From: Ramazzottius varieornatus | Taxonomy: Eukaryota > Tardigrada > Eutardigrada > Parachela > Ramazzottiidae | Assembly: GCA_001949185.1 (NCBI GenBank) | Contig: BDGG01000002.1 | Coordinates: 1,571,145 to 1,635,144, forward strand | Direction: 5' to 3' | Length of the DNA: 64,000 bases | In this document: positions 18,977 through 29,557 of the stretch, piece after piece | How positions within the stretch are numbered: the first letter of the stretch is position 1 | Layout of the letters: each line of letters begins with the position of its first letter | Program-made: the position numbers and the translations under genes | Notes under the pieces: model-generated | Database searches by the model: none | What the model saw: only the letters and a program-made list of their open reading frames with translations | What the model was told of the DNA's origin: nothing

Positions 18977-20135
18977 TTAAATGAAAAAGAACTCGTTAAA
19001 CTGTTCTCTTTCGTCCTCGGGAATGATTTTCCAGTTGGGCGAAGGTTTGTTCGCCACGATGTAGTTAAAGTCCTCCACCTTCTTCCACCTTTCGTTCTCT
19101 TCCCGCGACAACCCGGCCTCTTTAAAGTCCTCTTCTATACGGGGGTACGTCACGTTATACGGTCCAAACTGACAGTCTGTAGTGTCTTCAATGATACAGC
19201 CGCTGGACTGCTGATAAACCTTCAGATGATGCGACTCGTGGATGCGCACCTGCTGACATGCCACACTGAAGGTACACTGCGAGCAGGCTGTCACGAACAC
19301 CGAGGTTCTCACCGGACCAGAAATCACCGTACAGTTTGTCAAATCTTTCAGCTGAAGGGTTGAACAAGGACCTTCCAAGAATATTCTACAGGAATGTAAC
19401 TTGCTGAGAAGTACGTCCTTGTCTTTCAGCGCGACTCGATCCAGTCGAGTTACTTCGTCTGCCTGATTCGACCATTTGAGCTTCTTCTCGTCTTGCCTGA
19501 TGTCACCACGCAGTTCCATATCGGGGGAAATAAGCAGCGCGGATTTGTCGACTTGGTCAAGAGACCCAACTGAAGGAAATGTAAAACAACTCATACATGT
19601 TACGGTCTTCATCAACCCCCATTAGTTGCATCACCAGTCACCACTACACATGACGAACTAGCATGAACTGTGACGCCATGCGCGGCAGAACAATTTCGTT
19701 ACTGTATTACTTTTGAGTTTAAACCATCTTACTTTTCTGGTCAACGATTGGCCTGGCTTTCGACAGGTTCCTTCGGAAAGAGAACCCTTTATCTGCAGCC
19801 ATGACGCTCCTCTTCTCAGCTAGTGTCCGGCTGGCAGAGCTCAAACGGGATTGTAGAAGACGTTGCTCGAAGGCAGGAAGGTATTCAGCCGCGTCGCCAA
19901 AGGTGCGCTCCAAGTCTTGCAGCTTCTTGCTCGCGTCTTGGCACATCACTTCTCGTTTATCCATTGTCAGATCCAGCGAGGAAAGTTCTTTGAGCGATAT
20001 TTCGATCTGCGTCAGTTCATCCTTCACCGATTGTACGACATGGGACACGACGGTGCGCTTGGAAGGCTGGGAGAGATCATCCATGACGACTACGCGATGC
20101 TGGTCATCCGCTGCAGGTTTCCCGTTCTGCTCCAT
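18977..20135 (-). CDS. TBCC: tubulin-folding cofactor C, 2 exons, 331 aa
   Basis: GTPase-activating factor for tubulin in the cofactor C-D-E complex, which makes assembly-competent alpha/beta-tubulin dimers in the cytosol. Exons 20135-19733 and 19569-18977 give 332 codons. The N-terminal half (residues about 30-120) is a helical coiled-coil domain (KDELTQIEISLKELSSLDL). The C-terminal half is the beta-helical C-CAP domain. It has LKDLTNCTVISGPVRTSVFV and CTFSVACQQVRIHES, where the Arg after QQV is the position of the catalytic arginine finger in this family, and a typical end, FNYIVANKPSPNWKIIPEDE. The start chosen is the Met followed by EQNGKPAADD. An in-frame Met 13 codons upstream lies behind a possible acceptor. 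Confidence 0.92.
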
Positions 20136-20821
20136 TATTATGTCCACCTGAAGCACAGAAGTATCGTTGCGCACGAAAGGAACGACTGTCTATCGGCTTT
20201 TGCCAACAAAAATTGGCCAGAAAATACTGAAGGTCTGAACTCTGAAAAGCGAAGAGAAGCACCGATGAGCTTCTAAACCGAGCACTGCTGAGTTGATTGA
20301 CAATTAATACTGGGCTGCTCGGTTTAGCAGCTCGACAGTCGACAGTGGACACAACCAGCGATGTTTGCCCAGTGAATTGTCCAAAACACGGAACGGCTTC
20401 GCGACATCAAGTCCAGCCCAACTTGGGAACGGCATTCAGTCGATCACTATTCTACATATAAAAATTACCGTTCCTAATGTTATTCGAACAGGAGGTCTCC
20501 TGTTCAGCAGAGGTAGGGTTGCGCACTGATGACAAGACTGCCCGTTGGACCGGTTCTCGGCAGGTCGTAAGTAACACTTTCGTAATTTCTGATATTAGGC
20601 TGAGTAAATCACCCGTGGCCCGTCCATCGCTGGACACGACTCGTTTTATTTTGAAGTTTCCACTTTTCTTGCTCGTTTCTGCAGGATTTGTCCCACGTCA
20701 AGCCACTTCCAGTGTGGCTGAAGATGTTGGGCTGTTTTCGAATTCACGAAACCGGAAGCTGAAAGGTCCCTCGTCTGTTCGGGGTGGAATACGGGAAGCA
20801 CCCACGCAGCCGTGATTTAGA
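20136..20821. other. divergent promoter region between TBCC and the GILT-like gene
   Basis: A region of 686 bp shared by genes that point away from each other. It holds a short palindrome: TCTAAACCGAGCA at 20272-20284 and its near complement at 20315-20327. No other gene was recognised. Confidence 0.5.
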
Positions 20822-22272
20822 ATGGCGACGACGCGTCACCCACGCGGTAATCCCTATTCTCTCCACTTTTGGAAGAGTGCTGGACGTCCTCGTTATCTCC
20901 TCGAAACCATATTCCTCTTTTGTGCAATTGGGGTATTGTTTCTTGCCTATCGATACTTCCTCGGGGGCGAAGCAGAGGCATTCGAACAGAAGATGTGCGG
21001 CACATCGCTGCAGGAGCTATGCTCAATGAATCCTAATTTGATTGAATTTTGCAAGGTATGTGTCTCTCAAGCTCCTGCGTACCAGAAGTCAAGTTAGTAC
21101 CCTCATGCGCGTGCGTACAGGTGGACGCCGCACGCGTGTGTTTCCTTATCCAATTGACTGTTCTCATTTCATTTCTTCCCAAATGATTCCGGCTAATGCT
21201 GTTTATGTTATTACAGGTTACAGATGCTTGTGTGAATGTCCGGCAGATCAAGAAGGACGCGGAGGTGGCGGCGAAGTCGGAGTATCCGCTGGTGTTGGTT
21301 GAAGTCTTCTATGAAACACTTTGTCCCGACAGTAAAGATTTTATTATCGATCAGGTGAGCTTCGTTTAATCTGCCAAAAACCTATCAAGTTAACAGAATA
21401 CTGTTCTTGCAGATTTACCCTACGCTTCAGAAAGTCGGGGGTATCACGAATTTTTCCTTGGTGCCGTACGGAAAAGCGAAAGTAACGGATAATTTTCTTC
21501 TCAACTTGTTTCTGATTCGGGAAAACTTTGCCATGAAGGATCCATGTGCTGGTATTTTTTTAGCAAACGAAGGAGAAAGATGAGTACGTTTTTACTTGCC
21601 AACATGGAGCACAAGAGTGCAAGGGAAACACGATCCAGGTAAATCAAACTGACATGAGCGGAGACCCAAATTCAAAATCAATTTGGACTGATTGTCGTAT
21701 GCTCTTCAGACTTGTGCCATACATTTGCTCGCGAAGAAAGGATCCAACCTCGCCATCAGTCTTATTCACTGTATGGAAGTGTCGCACGATCCGTCTTCTG
21801 CAGGTCCAGCGGTAAATACGTTTTCGTTTTGCCGTAATCTTCATGATGCGAACAGAAACACAGGATTGAAATCGCTTGATTTTGCTCAGTGCGCTAAGGA
21901 TGTCGGGGTAGATTTCAAGCCTATCGAAGCTTGTGCGTCCGGTAAGATGGGTAACGAGCTTCAGCACGTTATGGCTGATCGAACGGAGAGGACGAAGCCT
22001 AAGCTGGACTGGGTTCCTTGGATAGTCGTCAATGGCGTCCATACGGAAGAAATCCAGCAGCAGGCCAGCTCGGACCTTCGTAGCCTCGTCTGCTCGACGT
22101 ACAAGGTATTCAGCCAAACAGAGCAGAGGTCGTGGCGTAATGACAACACAGTCGAGGAAATCCCAGCATTTGTTCGTCCTGCTAAGATATAGTAACTTAT
22201 CTTTATTTCGGTTTCCTTTCTTGACAACGGGTGCATTTTTAGGGACCAAAGCCTCCGGGTTGCAACGAATGA
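20822..22272 (+). CDS. GILT-like thiol reductase family protein, 7 exons, 287 aa
   Basis: Member of the gamma-interferon-inducible lysosomal thiol reductase family, normally secretory or lysosomal. Exons: 20822-21055, 21217-21354, 21413-21481, 21564-21638, 21710-21811, 21890-22105, 22243-22272 (288 codons in frame). There is an N-terminal hydrophobic anchor (residues about 27-46), then VLVEVFYETLCPDSKDFI, PYGKAK, the GILT signature region TCQHGAQECKGN, CMEVS, and WVPWIVVNGVH. The redox site is CPDS (about residues 114-117), so the second Cys of CxxC is replaced by Ser. Several invertebrate GILT-like proteins are known to have this change, which should weaken classical reductase activity. The short last exon (GPKPPGCNE) restores a family-like C terminus. 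For exon 6, acceptor TTGCTCAG/TGCGCT was preferred. Confidence 0.88.
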
Positions 22273-24130
22273 AACGACAAGCCAGAAAAGGCGTTGTCGA
22301 ATATCGTTCGTGGTTTCATTCCTAACTTTGCGAAAAGGCCACTCGCAGTAAGTGGACAGGACTTTTGTTGTTTGAGTTTCGTTTGGTAGAGAAATCATTT
22401 TTTCTGTACTCGTGCTAGTGCTTGTAGTTTATACTCTGTCATGCCTGGAGACATTACGGAAAGAGCCCTGTTCCCTTTTACCCATGCCTTTCACTTACCT
22501 TTTTTGTTTCAATACCCTAAACATGTGATATGCTGATCATTTTGATGAACCGAGATCTCCTTAAGCTTTGACAGGACAGCAGCAGACATTACAGTAGCGC
22601 CCTGTTATGCGGTCCTTCTCGCTTGTCGGGGCTGTTGCAACATTCATAAGATAATGACGCTCACCAGTCCGAAATTATCTCGCCTATTCGATTCGGATTG
22701 GCGCTTAGATGTTTTGGTACCTAACCTCTGTGCTGCTCAAGCTGGCCCGTGGGGCCTGCTTTTTTCGTTTTTTGAAGTGAAGGAAAACATCGGGCCGACC
22801 GGGCCAGCCTCCGGCTGGCCCAACCCTTCCTCATAATCGGGTCAAACCCTCCCGTCAGTCGACCAACCCTTCCAGCTAGTCGGAAATAAACGCACTGGCC
22901 CCACGGGTCAAATCGGCTGATTGGTTGGCCCCATGGGCCTGAACTGCAGTTCTCTTGGTCCCTGTGCCATTTGGCCTCATCGTCGTCCAGACCCCAGCGC
23001 ATCCCTGCGATTGGATACTGGATATCATTCCCCAAGTCTTCCTGGTGGTCCTCCGTGGCTCCGTCCATATCTCAAAGAGCGATGTACAGTGAACCAAGGA
23101 GACCACAGTGGCGTCGATCCGAACCACTTCTTTGTGTTGCCGTCCGAAACGCAGGTGGGCGTACGAGTGGCTGACAGGCTAAATCAAGAGCCCGTTTAGC
23201 GGGCCAAGTCACTTCACTTGGCCCAGGCCTCGGCTAGCAAACCAATCTAGGATGGGAAACGATGTAGCGTATATCAATAAAACCGCCATTTGTCTGATTG
23301 ATTTTGTGCCACACTTTACTGCTATTGATTTCGGCCGCGAGTGCATTGAATCAATTCTCGCATCGTCCTAAGCTTGGAGTAGCTGACAGAAGCTTCGAAG
23401 TATTTTGTTCAGTGGTGTATGAAGTAGCAAGTTTGGTGTTTTGGCACGTTTTGGAGGCTGAAGGAAGATACTTGAAATGTAATTACAGTCCAGTCAGTCC
23501 ACCCGCTCGCGATGTTTACATCGCTCTTCGGTCTTCATTTGGCACCTGTCAAACATTTACCGTACAGCTTAACAGAATCCGAAGAAAGTGACGTCAACAG
23601 CTCACAACAATCATTTCGAATGCAAATCAACTGCTTGTCAGCCATCATGTGCTTCCGCTACGTGAGTGAACGAGCAATCGAATATGCGTATGGTGTGCTC
23701 TTGTGTTCACGAGGGTTTTGAAACTCTGAAATCGAACAGCGGTGTACACATCTCGAGCGAGTGTACCTGGTACTGTACACCGTGTGCAGAAGACTCCGGA
23801 CCACGGCGGAGACCTTTCGCTTTTCTTTCACGACTTTCTACCCTTTAAGGTTCTCCGTCATCCTTACCAGCTACGGTGACGGTTCTTTTGCTTGTTTGTG
23901 GGGAGCTTTGCAACAGCGGGACCCTCGACTGACCAGCGCTACGTCTTTCACAAGACACAGCTTCTGCTTGTAGTAACGATTCAATTCGCGATGTCCAGTC
24001 GTAGCAACAACAACCCAAAGACAGGATTTGGAAATGTACATTAGATCTAAATGAGTGAACAGCTTTCTACGATGACTCATACGGTCTATGATTCATTCTA
24101 CAGCTCCGCGGGAAGGCCAGCCTTTTGGGC
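22273..24130. other. intergenic; GGCC-rich repeat fragment and otherwise no gene
   Basis: About 22780-23310 is rich in GGCCC/GGGCC words and short hairpins (GGCCAAGTCACTTCACTTGG followed by CC). Its right end (23227-23310) resembles 48985-49065. The rest holds only short open frames without family resemblance. Confidence 0.45.
23227..23310 (+). repeat. dispersed repeat end (family R3), copy 1
   Basis: GGCTAGCAAACCAATCTAGG, then ATGGGAAACGATGTAGCGTA and TATCA, ending in a TGATTGATT-like stretch. It matches 48985-49065 with scattered differences (GCTAGCAAGCCA, GGTGGGAAACGATATAGCCT). Both copies follow a GC-rich hairpin-forming stretch, which suggests the same kind of element end. Confidence 0.6.
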
Positions 24131-24441
24131 GGAGCTTTCGCAAAATGTAATTACAACTTTTAAAAGCCAAAATCTGCTGTATTTTGAGTATTTTGCCGCT
24201 GGAAATCTTAAATTTGGCTGACTTACCTGCAAAAATGTCAGAAACCTCCTGAATATGGTCATTTTGTAACCGTATTTTTATCTATATTTTATGCAAACGC
24301 AGACATAGCTGGTTTATCATTCTCGTCGTTCCCTACCACTTTTAGCCGCCCGGTTTGTAAAATATAAACTGGTGTAAAATGTAATTACACTTTTACAAGT
24401 ACACTATTTTACATTACAATTTACATTACACGGACCTGCTC
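24131..24441 (-). mobile_element. truncated copy of the hAT-type element seen at 4301
   Basis: Its reverse complement follows 4301-4640 closely: TAATGATGAGCA, GTAATGTAAAATAGTGTA, GATAAACCAGCTATGTCT, GATAAAAATACGG and TTTCTGACATTTTT. One terminus (CTGCTCATCATTA, 24429-24441) is present and the other is missing. Confidence 0.8.
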
Positions 24442-25160
24442 ATCATTACTGTTACCAGTAAGTTTCCCACAAAAATTTCATCAAGCCGGAACGAACCTGA
24501 GGTGGGCCGAGAAAGTGATCGGATCCGGTTTGGGCGATCAATGTCATTACAGCAAAAAGTTACTGAACGTTTCCCTTTCGGTTTGCATAGGCACGTCCAG
24601 ATTTCAAACAAAAGCACAAACCTGTTCTATCAAACAACCTATCTTTCAAAGTGTTGTCAGCTTCTGAGCAGTGCGTATCGACTGTCAAGTCTGCCGTCTG
24701 GGCATGAGATGTACTCCATTATCTTGGAATGTAGATTGAGAGGAGCCGTCCTAACGATGTGAAGGAGCGGCAGCGGTAGTAGGTGCGCAGGACTCCTTGG
24801 ACCAGTGGATCAACTCAACAACTGTCTCACCAACTCTGCTCCTTACCAACTCGCTGAACCTCAAACCGGACTTGGCCTCTGGATAAACACCGTCAGCAGG
24901 ACATCGCTGTGCAACTCTGCCATATTCTCCGATAAAGCCAAGAGGCAAGCTGGAATGAACGGACTTTAAGGAAGCTCATCCTCTCAAAGGCGTCTTGCCC
25001 GGAAATGGGAAGCTGATGTCTTGGTCAAATCAAAGGCTAGATGTACATGTCGTCCGGTGTATGATAGAACAATAGCCATGAAAATCCACGATCTCCAACC
25101 GGATCCCTCCAACGGGATCTCGCTTCTCCCTAACTACTTCCTCATCCCCATGATGTTATT
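24442..25160. other. region upstream of the retrotransposon hairpins
   Basis: No gene was recognised. Part of it may be the 5' end of the retrotransposon, whose exact left border I could not find. Confidence 0.3.
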
Positions 25161-25169
25161 GCCCTTTGC

Positions 25170-25232
25170 CCAAGAAGAACAACTCCGGGAGACAAGCACG
25201 CTTGCTCCCGGATCGCAGTAGGTTGTTCTCCT
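25170..25232 (+). repeat. structured unit A upstream of the retrotransposon coding region
   Basis: The stem TCCGGGAG/CTCCCGGA (25184-25212) encloses CAAGC-AC-GCTTG. It is bounded by AGAACAAC and GTTGTTCT, which can form an outer stem with the one-sided insert TCGCAGTAG. The unit is repeated at 25390. Confidence 0.7.
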
Positions 25233-25389
25233 CATCCGGGCGTGACATATTTCTCAGCTGAACGTCCTTGCTGTGTCCCGGTTCTTTTGCAGGCAATCAA
25301 CGAATCAACCACGAGAAACATCGTCGCCAACCAGTTTGCTTCCTCATCTCCATCCTTCCTCAGCTCGCGTCCTCTTCTCCGCTATCGCC

Positions 25390-25447
25390 TTACAAGAACA
25401 ACTCCGGGGGATAAGCACGCTTCCCCCGGATCGCTGTAGGTTGTTTC
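25390..25447 (+). repeat. structured unit B, with compensatory changes relative to unit A
   Basis: The stem TCCGGGGG/CCCCCGGA (25403-25430) has loop ATAAGCACGCTT. Flanks are GAACAAC and GTTGTT with the insert TCGCTGTAG. The A-to-G change on the 5' strand is matched by T-to-C on the 3' strand. Confidence 0.7.
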
Positions 25448-26040
25448 CCTTGTACGACAAGCGGAAAGAGTGTTAGCGAGGAGAATTTTGGTTTGAGGTT
25501 TTGTTGCAGAATATGCATCTAGCCTGATCTCCTCATGGCTACGCCCGATCCCAAGATACCCTGCGGAAAATGTGGTCTGTTCACAGTCAGAGGAATGAAC
25601 AGACATGTTGACCAACGGCCATGTTTAGCTCAGCAGGAAAAGAACAGAAGAGATGGCCTTTCTTCCTCAAGTCAGGCATCGCACGCAACTACGACCACTG
25701 ATCAGCTGATCGACTCCAAGCCTATCCTTTCGTTGCTGCAGAAACTCAGAACAACGACAAGGATCATCAGGAGGATTACAAAGGGTGCCCGCATGACAGC
25801 AGCTACCAGCTTTACCGACAAACTGGAAGACGTCCTGCAGCAGAAGTCAGATTCGTCCTAGCGTAAATTATTCCTGTTCAGTTTCGCAGGTCTGAAGCAA
25901 CCGGAAGTGAAGAACAACAAGAAACCCAATCTTACCACCACCGTCACGAACAACCTCTCGAGACAACAGCTCGACATCTCCAAGGGAGAGAAGATGAAGC
26001 AGTCTCCAAGGGAGAGAAGAAAAGCAAGAAGCAGACAGCG

Positions 26041-28335
26041 GAAGCCTCGGTGAAGAAAATCGTGGAAGGCAAGATCAACGACGGTGATATAAGCGGAGCG
26101 CTTTGGGTCTTATCGTCCGAAGATTCGGTACCGGTCGTCTCAACCGAAGTTCTTGACATCTTAAGAGCCAAGCATCCTCCTGAGAGCCCAGATGCAGTCT
26201 TCAAAGAGAGACCTGACGATGCAGCGCTTCCACCCGAGGTAACGGTAGAGGAAGTGGTAGCAGCAGTTCGGAGTTTTCCAAATGGCTCAGCTGGTGGTTT
26301 CGATGGCTTACGACCTCAGCACATCAAGGATATGTTGGCAGGCGCTTCGAATGGAGCAACAGTGGCCTTGGCGGAAGCACTGGCGAAGCTCATGACTCAG
26401 ATATTGCATGGTAAAGTGCCGGACAATGTACGTGAGGTACTGTGGCGCTTCCCCGACAGCTCTGAAGAAGAAAGATGGCGGTATTCGTCCCATTGCCGTG
26501 GGTTACACACTACGTCGCCTTGCGGGTAAGATTATTGGGAAAAGAATTGGGAGCGAAATGGAGCAAAGAGTGAGACCGGAGCAGGTGGGATGCGGTACGA
26601 GAGGCGGAGCAGAAGCAGCAGTTCGTGCTGTGCGGAGTTTCCTGGAAGAAGGAAAAACCGCAAGCCAAATTCTGCTCAAGCTCGACTCCATAAACGCCTT
26701 TAACACCATTCGTCGGGATGTGCTTATCCAAATCGTCCATGACACCGTGCCAATGTATCTACCCTTCGTGTGGCAGTCTTACAGGCGACCGTCAAAGTTG
26801 GTGTATGGCGAGCATGTCTTAGAATCAGCAAGCGGTGTCCAGCAGGGGGATCCTCTAGGTCCCTTGTTGTTTTGTCTGGTGATTGAGAGGCTGACCAAGA
26901 GCCTTACTTCGCCTTTGAATGCCTGGTACCTCGACGACGGTACCATTGGAGGGGATGTTGATTGTGTTGTTTCAGATTTACAGATTGTTATGACGAAAGG
27001 ACTGGAGCAGGGCTTGGAACTCAGTACTTCCAAGTGCGAGCTGTTTTCCTTTGGCGGTTCGCACCAGGAGCGGGTTGCCATCAGGCAGAAGGTGAACGTT
27101 TTTTGCCCCGGCATTCTACTCCCTTCCAGGAGTGAGCTGAGCCTGCTGGGAGCCCCCTTCATGGAAGAGGGCTTGGAAGAAGCTGTCCGAGCGAAGACAG
27201 GTCCGATGAAAGTTGTCAGCAAAAGACTCTGCTTCATGCACGTCCATCAAGCTCTCCTGCACATTCTGCGGTCCTCGTCGGTGTGGAAATTCTCAGAAGT
27301 GCTGAAGGAGTTCGACGAGGTGGTACGCTCGAGTCTAGCGGAAATCACCAACGTCCAGATGTCTGTCGAGCCATGGCGTCATGCAACGTTTCCAGTCGGT
27401 TTAGGTGGACTGGGCATCCGTCGTGCGGAAGAGGTCGCACTCCCAGCCTTTTTGGCTTCGATCCACTCCGCTCAATAACTGGTGCTCAGCATCCTCCCTG
27501 GTGCCGCTTTTGACAGCGAAACTGATCTCGCTTTGACCAGGTGGACCTTCCTGACGACAGCTGATCCTCCCCTTCCTGAGTTGCTGATGACGCAACTCAG
27601 GAAGGCTGGGACCTTCCTCTTCTAAAGAACAGCCATGGCGCAATGGTAAGTGCTGCTTCACTCAACACTAAAGCCCGTCTTTTAGCTGTTTCAGACAAAA
27701 AGTCGGGATCATGGCTCCACGCACTTCCGGCTTCCACACTCGGAAACCTTCTGGACGACAACACACTACGAGTAAACAAAGGTTTGCGTCTAGGCGCAAA
27801 ACCATGCAGACCTCACGTGTGTCGGTGCGGAAAGATGGTGGACGAGCTCGGACAGCACGGCTTGAGCTGCAAGTACAGCGCCGGACGCCACAGTCGTCAC
27901 AATGCACTGAAAGAGTCCCTTCGCCGAGCGTTAGCCACCGCTCAGGTGCCTGCGATCCTGGAACCACCGGGAATTTTCCGTGCGGACAAGCGACGGCCTG
28001 ACAGAATGTCACAAGTCCCATGGAAGAATGGAAAGGAGCTAGTGTGGGACGTGACAGTTGTCGACACGTTGGCTCAGATGACCGTTGTCGATTCGTCGAG
28101 GAGAGCAGGATCGGCTGCGGAAGAAGCTGAAAAGAGGAAGAAGGCAAAATATGCTGACATCGGCCAGCAGTTCTCCTTTTATCCAGTCGGACTGGAGACC
28201 CTTGGACCGTGGGGACCTTCAGCAACGGAACTTTTTGAGACAGTTGGTAAAAAGATGTCTGAGATAACTGGCGAGGCTCGTTCTTTACAATCTTTTAAGC
28301 AGCGCGTGTCTATTGACATTCAGCGTGGTAATTAG
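26041..28335 (+). pseudogene. reverse transcriptase/endonuclease remnant of the non-LTR element
   Basis: Open segments: 26041-26440 (N-terminal RT region, FPNGSAGGFDGLRPQHIKD), then after a one-base shift 26440-27475 (fingers and palm, KKDGGIRPIAVGYTLRRLAG through motif C), then 27643-28335 (Zn and nuclease-like domain). A TAA at 27476, another stop at 27623 and the frameshifts make it a pseudogene. The catalytic YLDD is still present, so decay is recent or the copy is a good match to an active relative elsewhere. Confidence 0.85.
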
Positions 28336-29557
28336 TTTTCTGTTATTTCAACTGTTAAAGATCAGAAAGGTCTTGATGATATGTTTTTGGTTTTGGATGT
28401 TAAAAAAGGAAAATCTGTACCGTAAGCTTTTGACGTGTTTTTTCTTGTTTAGATTTGTCTTTCTTCCTTTTGGAAACTGAATATTATCTTGAATAAAGTG
28501 TGGAACTCTTTCAAAACCTGTTCGGCAACAGTTGCTAAACTATTAATGGAAAGAGCGCATCGACTTGAAAAGTTTGGGAAACATTTCGGGCAAACATTTT
28601 TCAAATACTGTAGTTTTGATGTTTATTGACTTCGTGGAATAGTTTTGATGTTAAAGAATGCTGAGGAGCCACAGTATTTTAATTCAGTCAGAAACTATAA
28701 AAAAAGTAGTGGACAGAAAAATGTGATTCACTGAAAAGCCAACCTTACACTGCCGCACAACGACTGCTTCGATCGGTTTTTGTACCTGTGCCGGAATAGT
28801 TCCCCAGCAGTTTTGAAGCTTCAGGTTCGCTTAGGCATCACCATTACGTGTACTAGAAACTCAGTTCTACCTTTGACAAAAACAGCTTGTGGTTTTTGTC
28901 GCCGAAACGCTTCAGAGGGGAGCTTTTTCGCCAAAAGAAGTAAATTCTGACGGCACTGTCAGTTTAAGATTTTTGTCTTCTGCCTAACTGTCAAGGGTAG
29001 CTTCCCCCGCACGGATATCGGTATCGTGTGAGTTCTCAGACCTTCTGGTGAAATTTCTAGACGCTATTTTGTTAGAGGTATCCAAAATAAATTGACGTCT
29101 GGAATTTCTCCCAAAGTCATGTTCCGATGGAATTTCTTCCTCGAGTGTCTCGAAACAAAGGCAACTATTTGTTAGTTCTAACAGAAGAAGAAAAATCTGA
29201 ATTCGAGCAGCGGAGAATTTTTCTGTGAAAGAGAACGACCGGAGGGAGAACTTGGCTGGAACAGACTGTATTTCACCTGCATGAAGCCTCGTCCAGGTCA
29301 CCTGATTTTGCTTGGCGAGATGAGACGAGTTCCGCGATCATCAACGGTGGACAAACAGCAACACAGATGTAGGAAACAACTCACGGTCCAGAAATGATTT
29401 TTTCTTACGTGAAACGTATCCACAAAATCGGGCCAAAACAACAATCACATCTCAAGAAACGGTAAATCCCACTCCTACTTATTTCAAAGCCTTCATCAAA
29501 AACACAAAAATGTGGGTACATAATTGCACAGAGATACACATTATCACAGTCACAAAG
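28336..29557. other. intergenic, retrotransposon 3' side to PIGT
   Basis: About 1.2 kb. An AATAAA at about 28492 could be the retroelement polyadenylation signal. No gene or structured repeat was recognised. Confidence 0.4.

Larger units (their letters stand above)
25160..28335 (+). mobile_element. degenerate non-LTR retrotransposon, probably with restriction-like endonuclease
   Basis: The coding remains run from a CCHC-type zinc finger (CGKCGLFTVRGMNRHVDQRP then C, about 25563) through a reverse transcriptase to a C-terminal Zn/nuclease-like region. RT motifs are intact: KLDSINAFNTI (A), SGVQQGDPLGPLLF (B) and WYLDDGTIGG (C). The C-terminal part has CRCGKMVDELGQHGLSC, RHNALKESL, RPDRMSQVPW and then ELVWDVTVVDTLA, as in RLE-type non-LTR elements. 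No terminal repeats were found. The frame is broken at about 25859 (stop), 26440 (frameshift), 27476 (stop) and 27622 (stop with frame change), so this copy cannot make a full protein. Borders are approximate. Two related hairpins precede the coding region. Confidence 0.85.

Noticed and set aside
22780-23230. GC-rich GGCC stretch as a CpG-island promoter
   Set aside because: It lies downstream of the GILT-like gene with no gene starting from it, and its end matches a dispersed repeat.
24442-25160. Possible 5' coding part of the retrotransposon
   Set aside because: Open frames here are short and broken and have no motif. The zinc finger at 25.56 kb is the first recognisable coding feature.
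27600-27650. tRNA-like word (ATGGCGCAATGGTAAG) near the retrotransposon
   Set aside because: It falls in the coding remnant and has no B box at the right distance.
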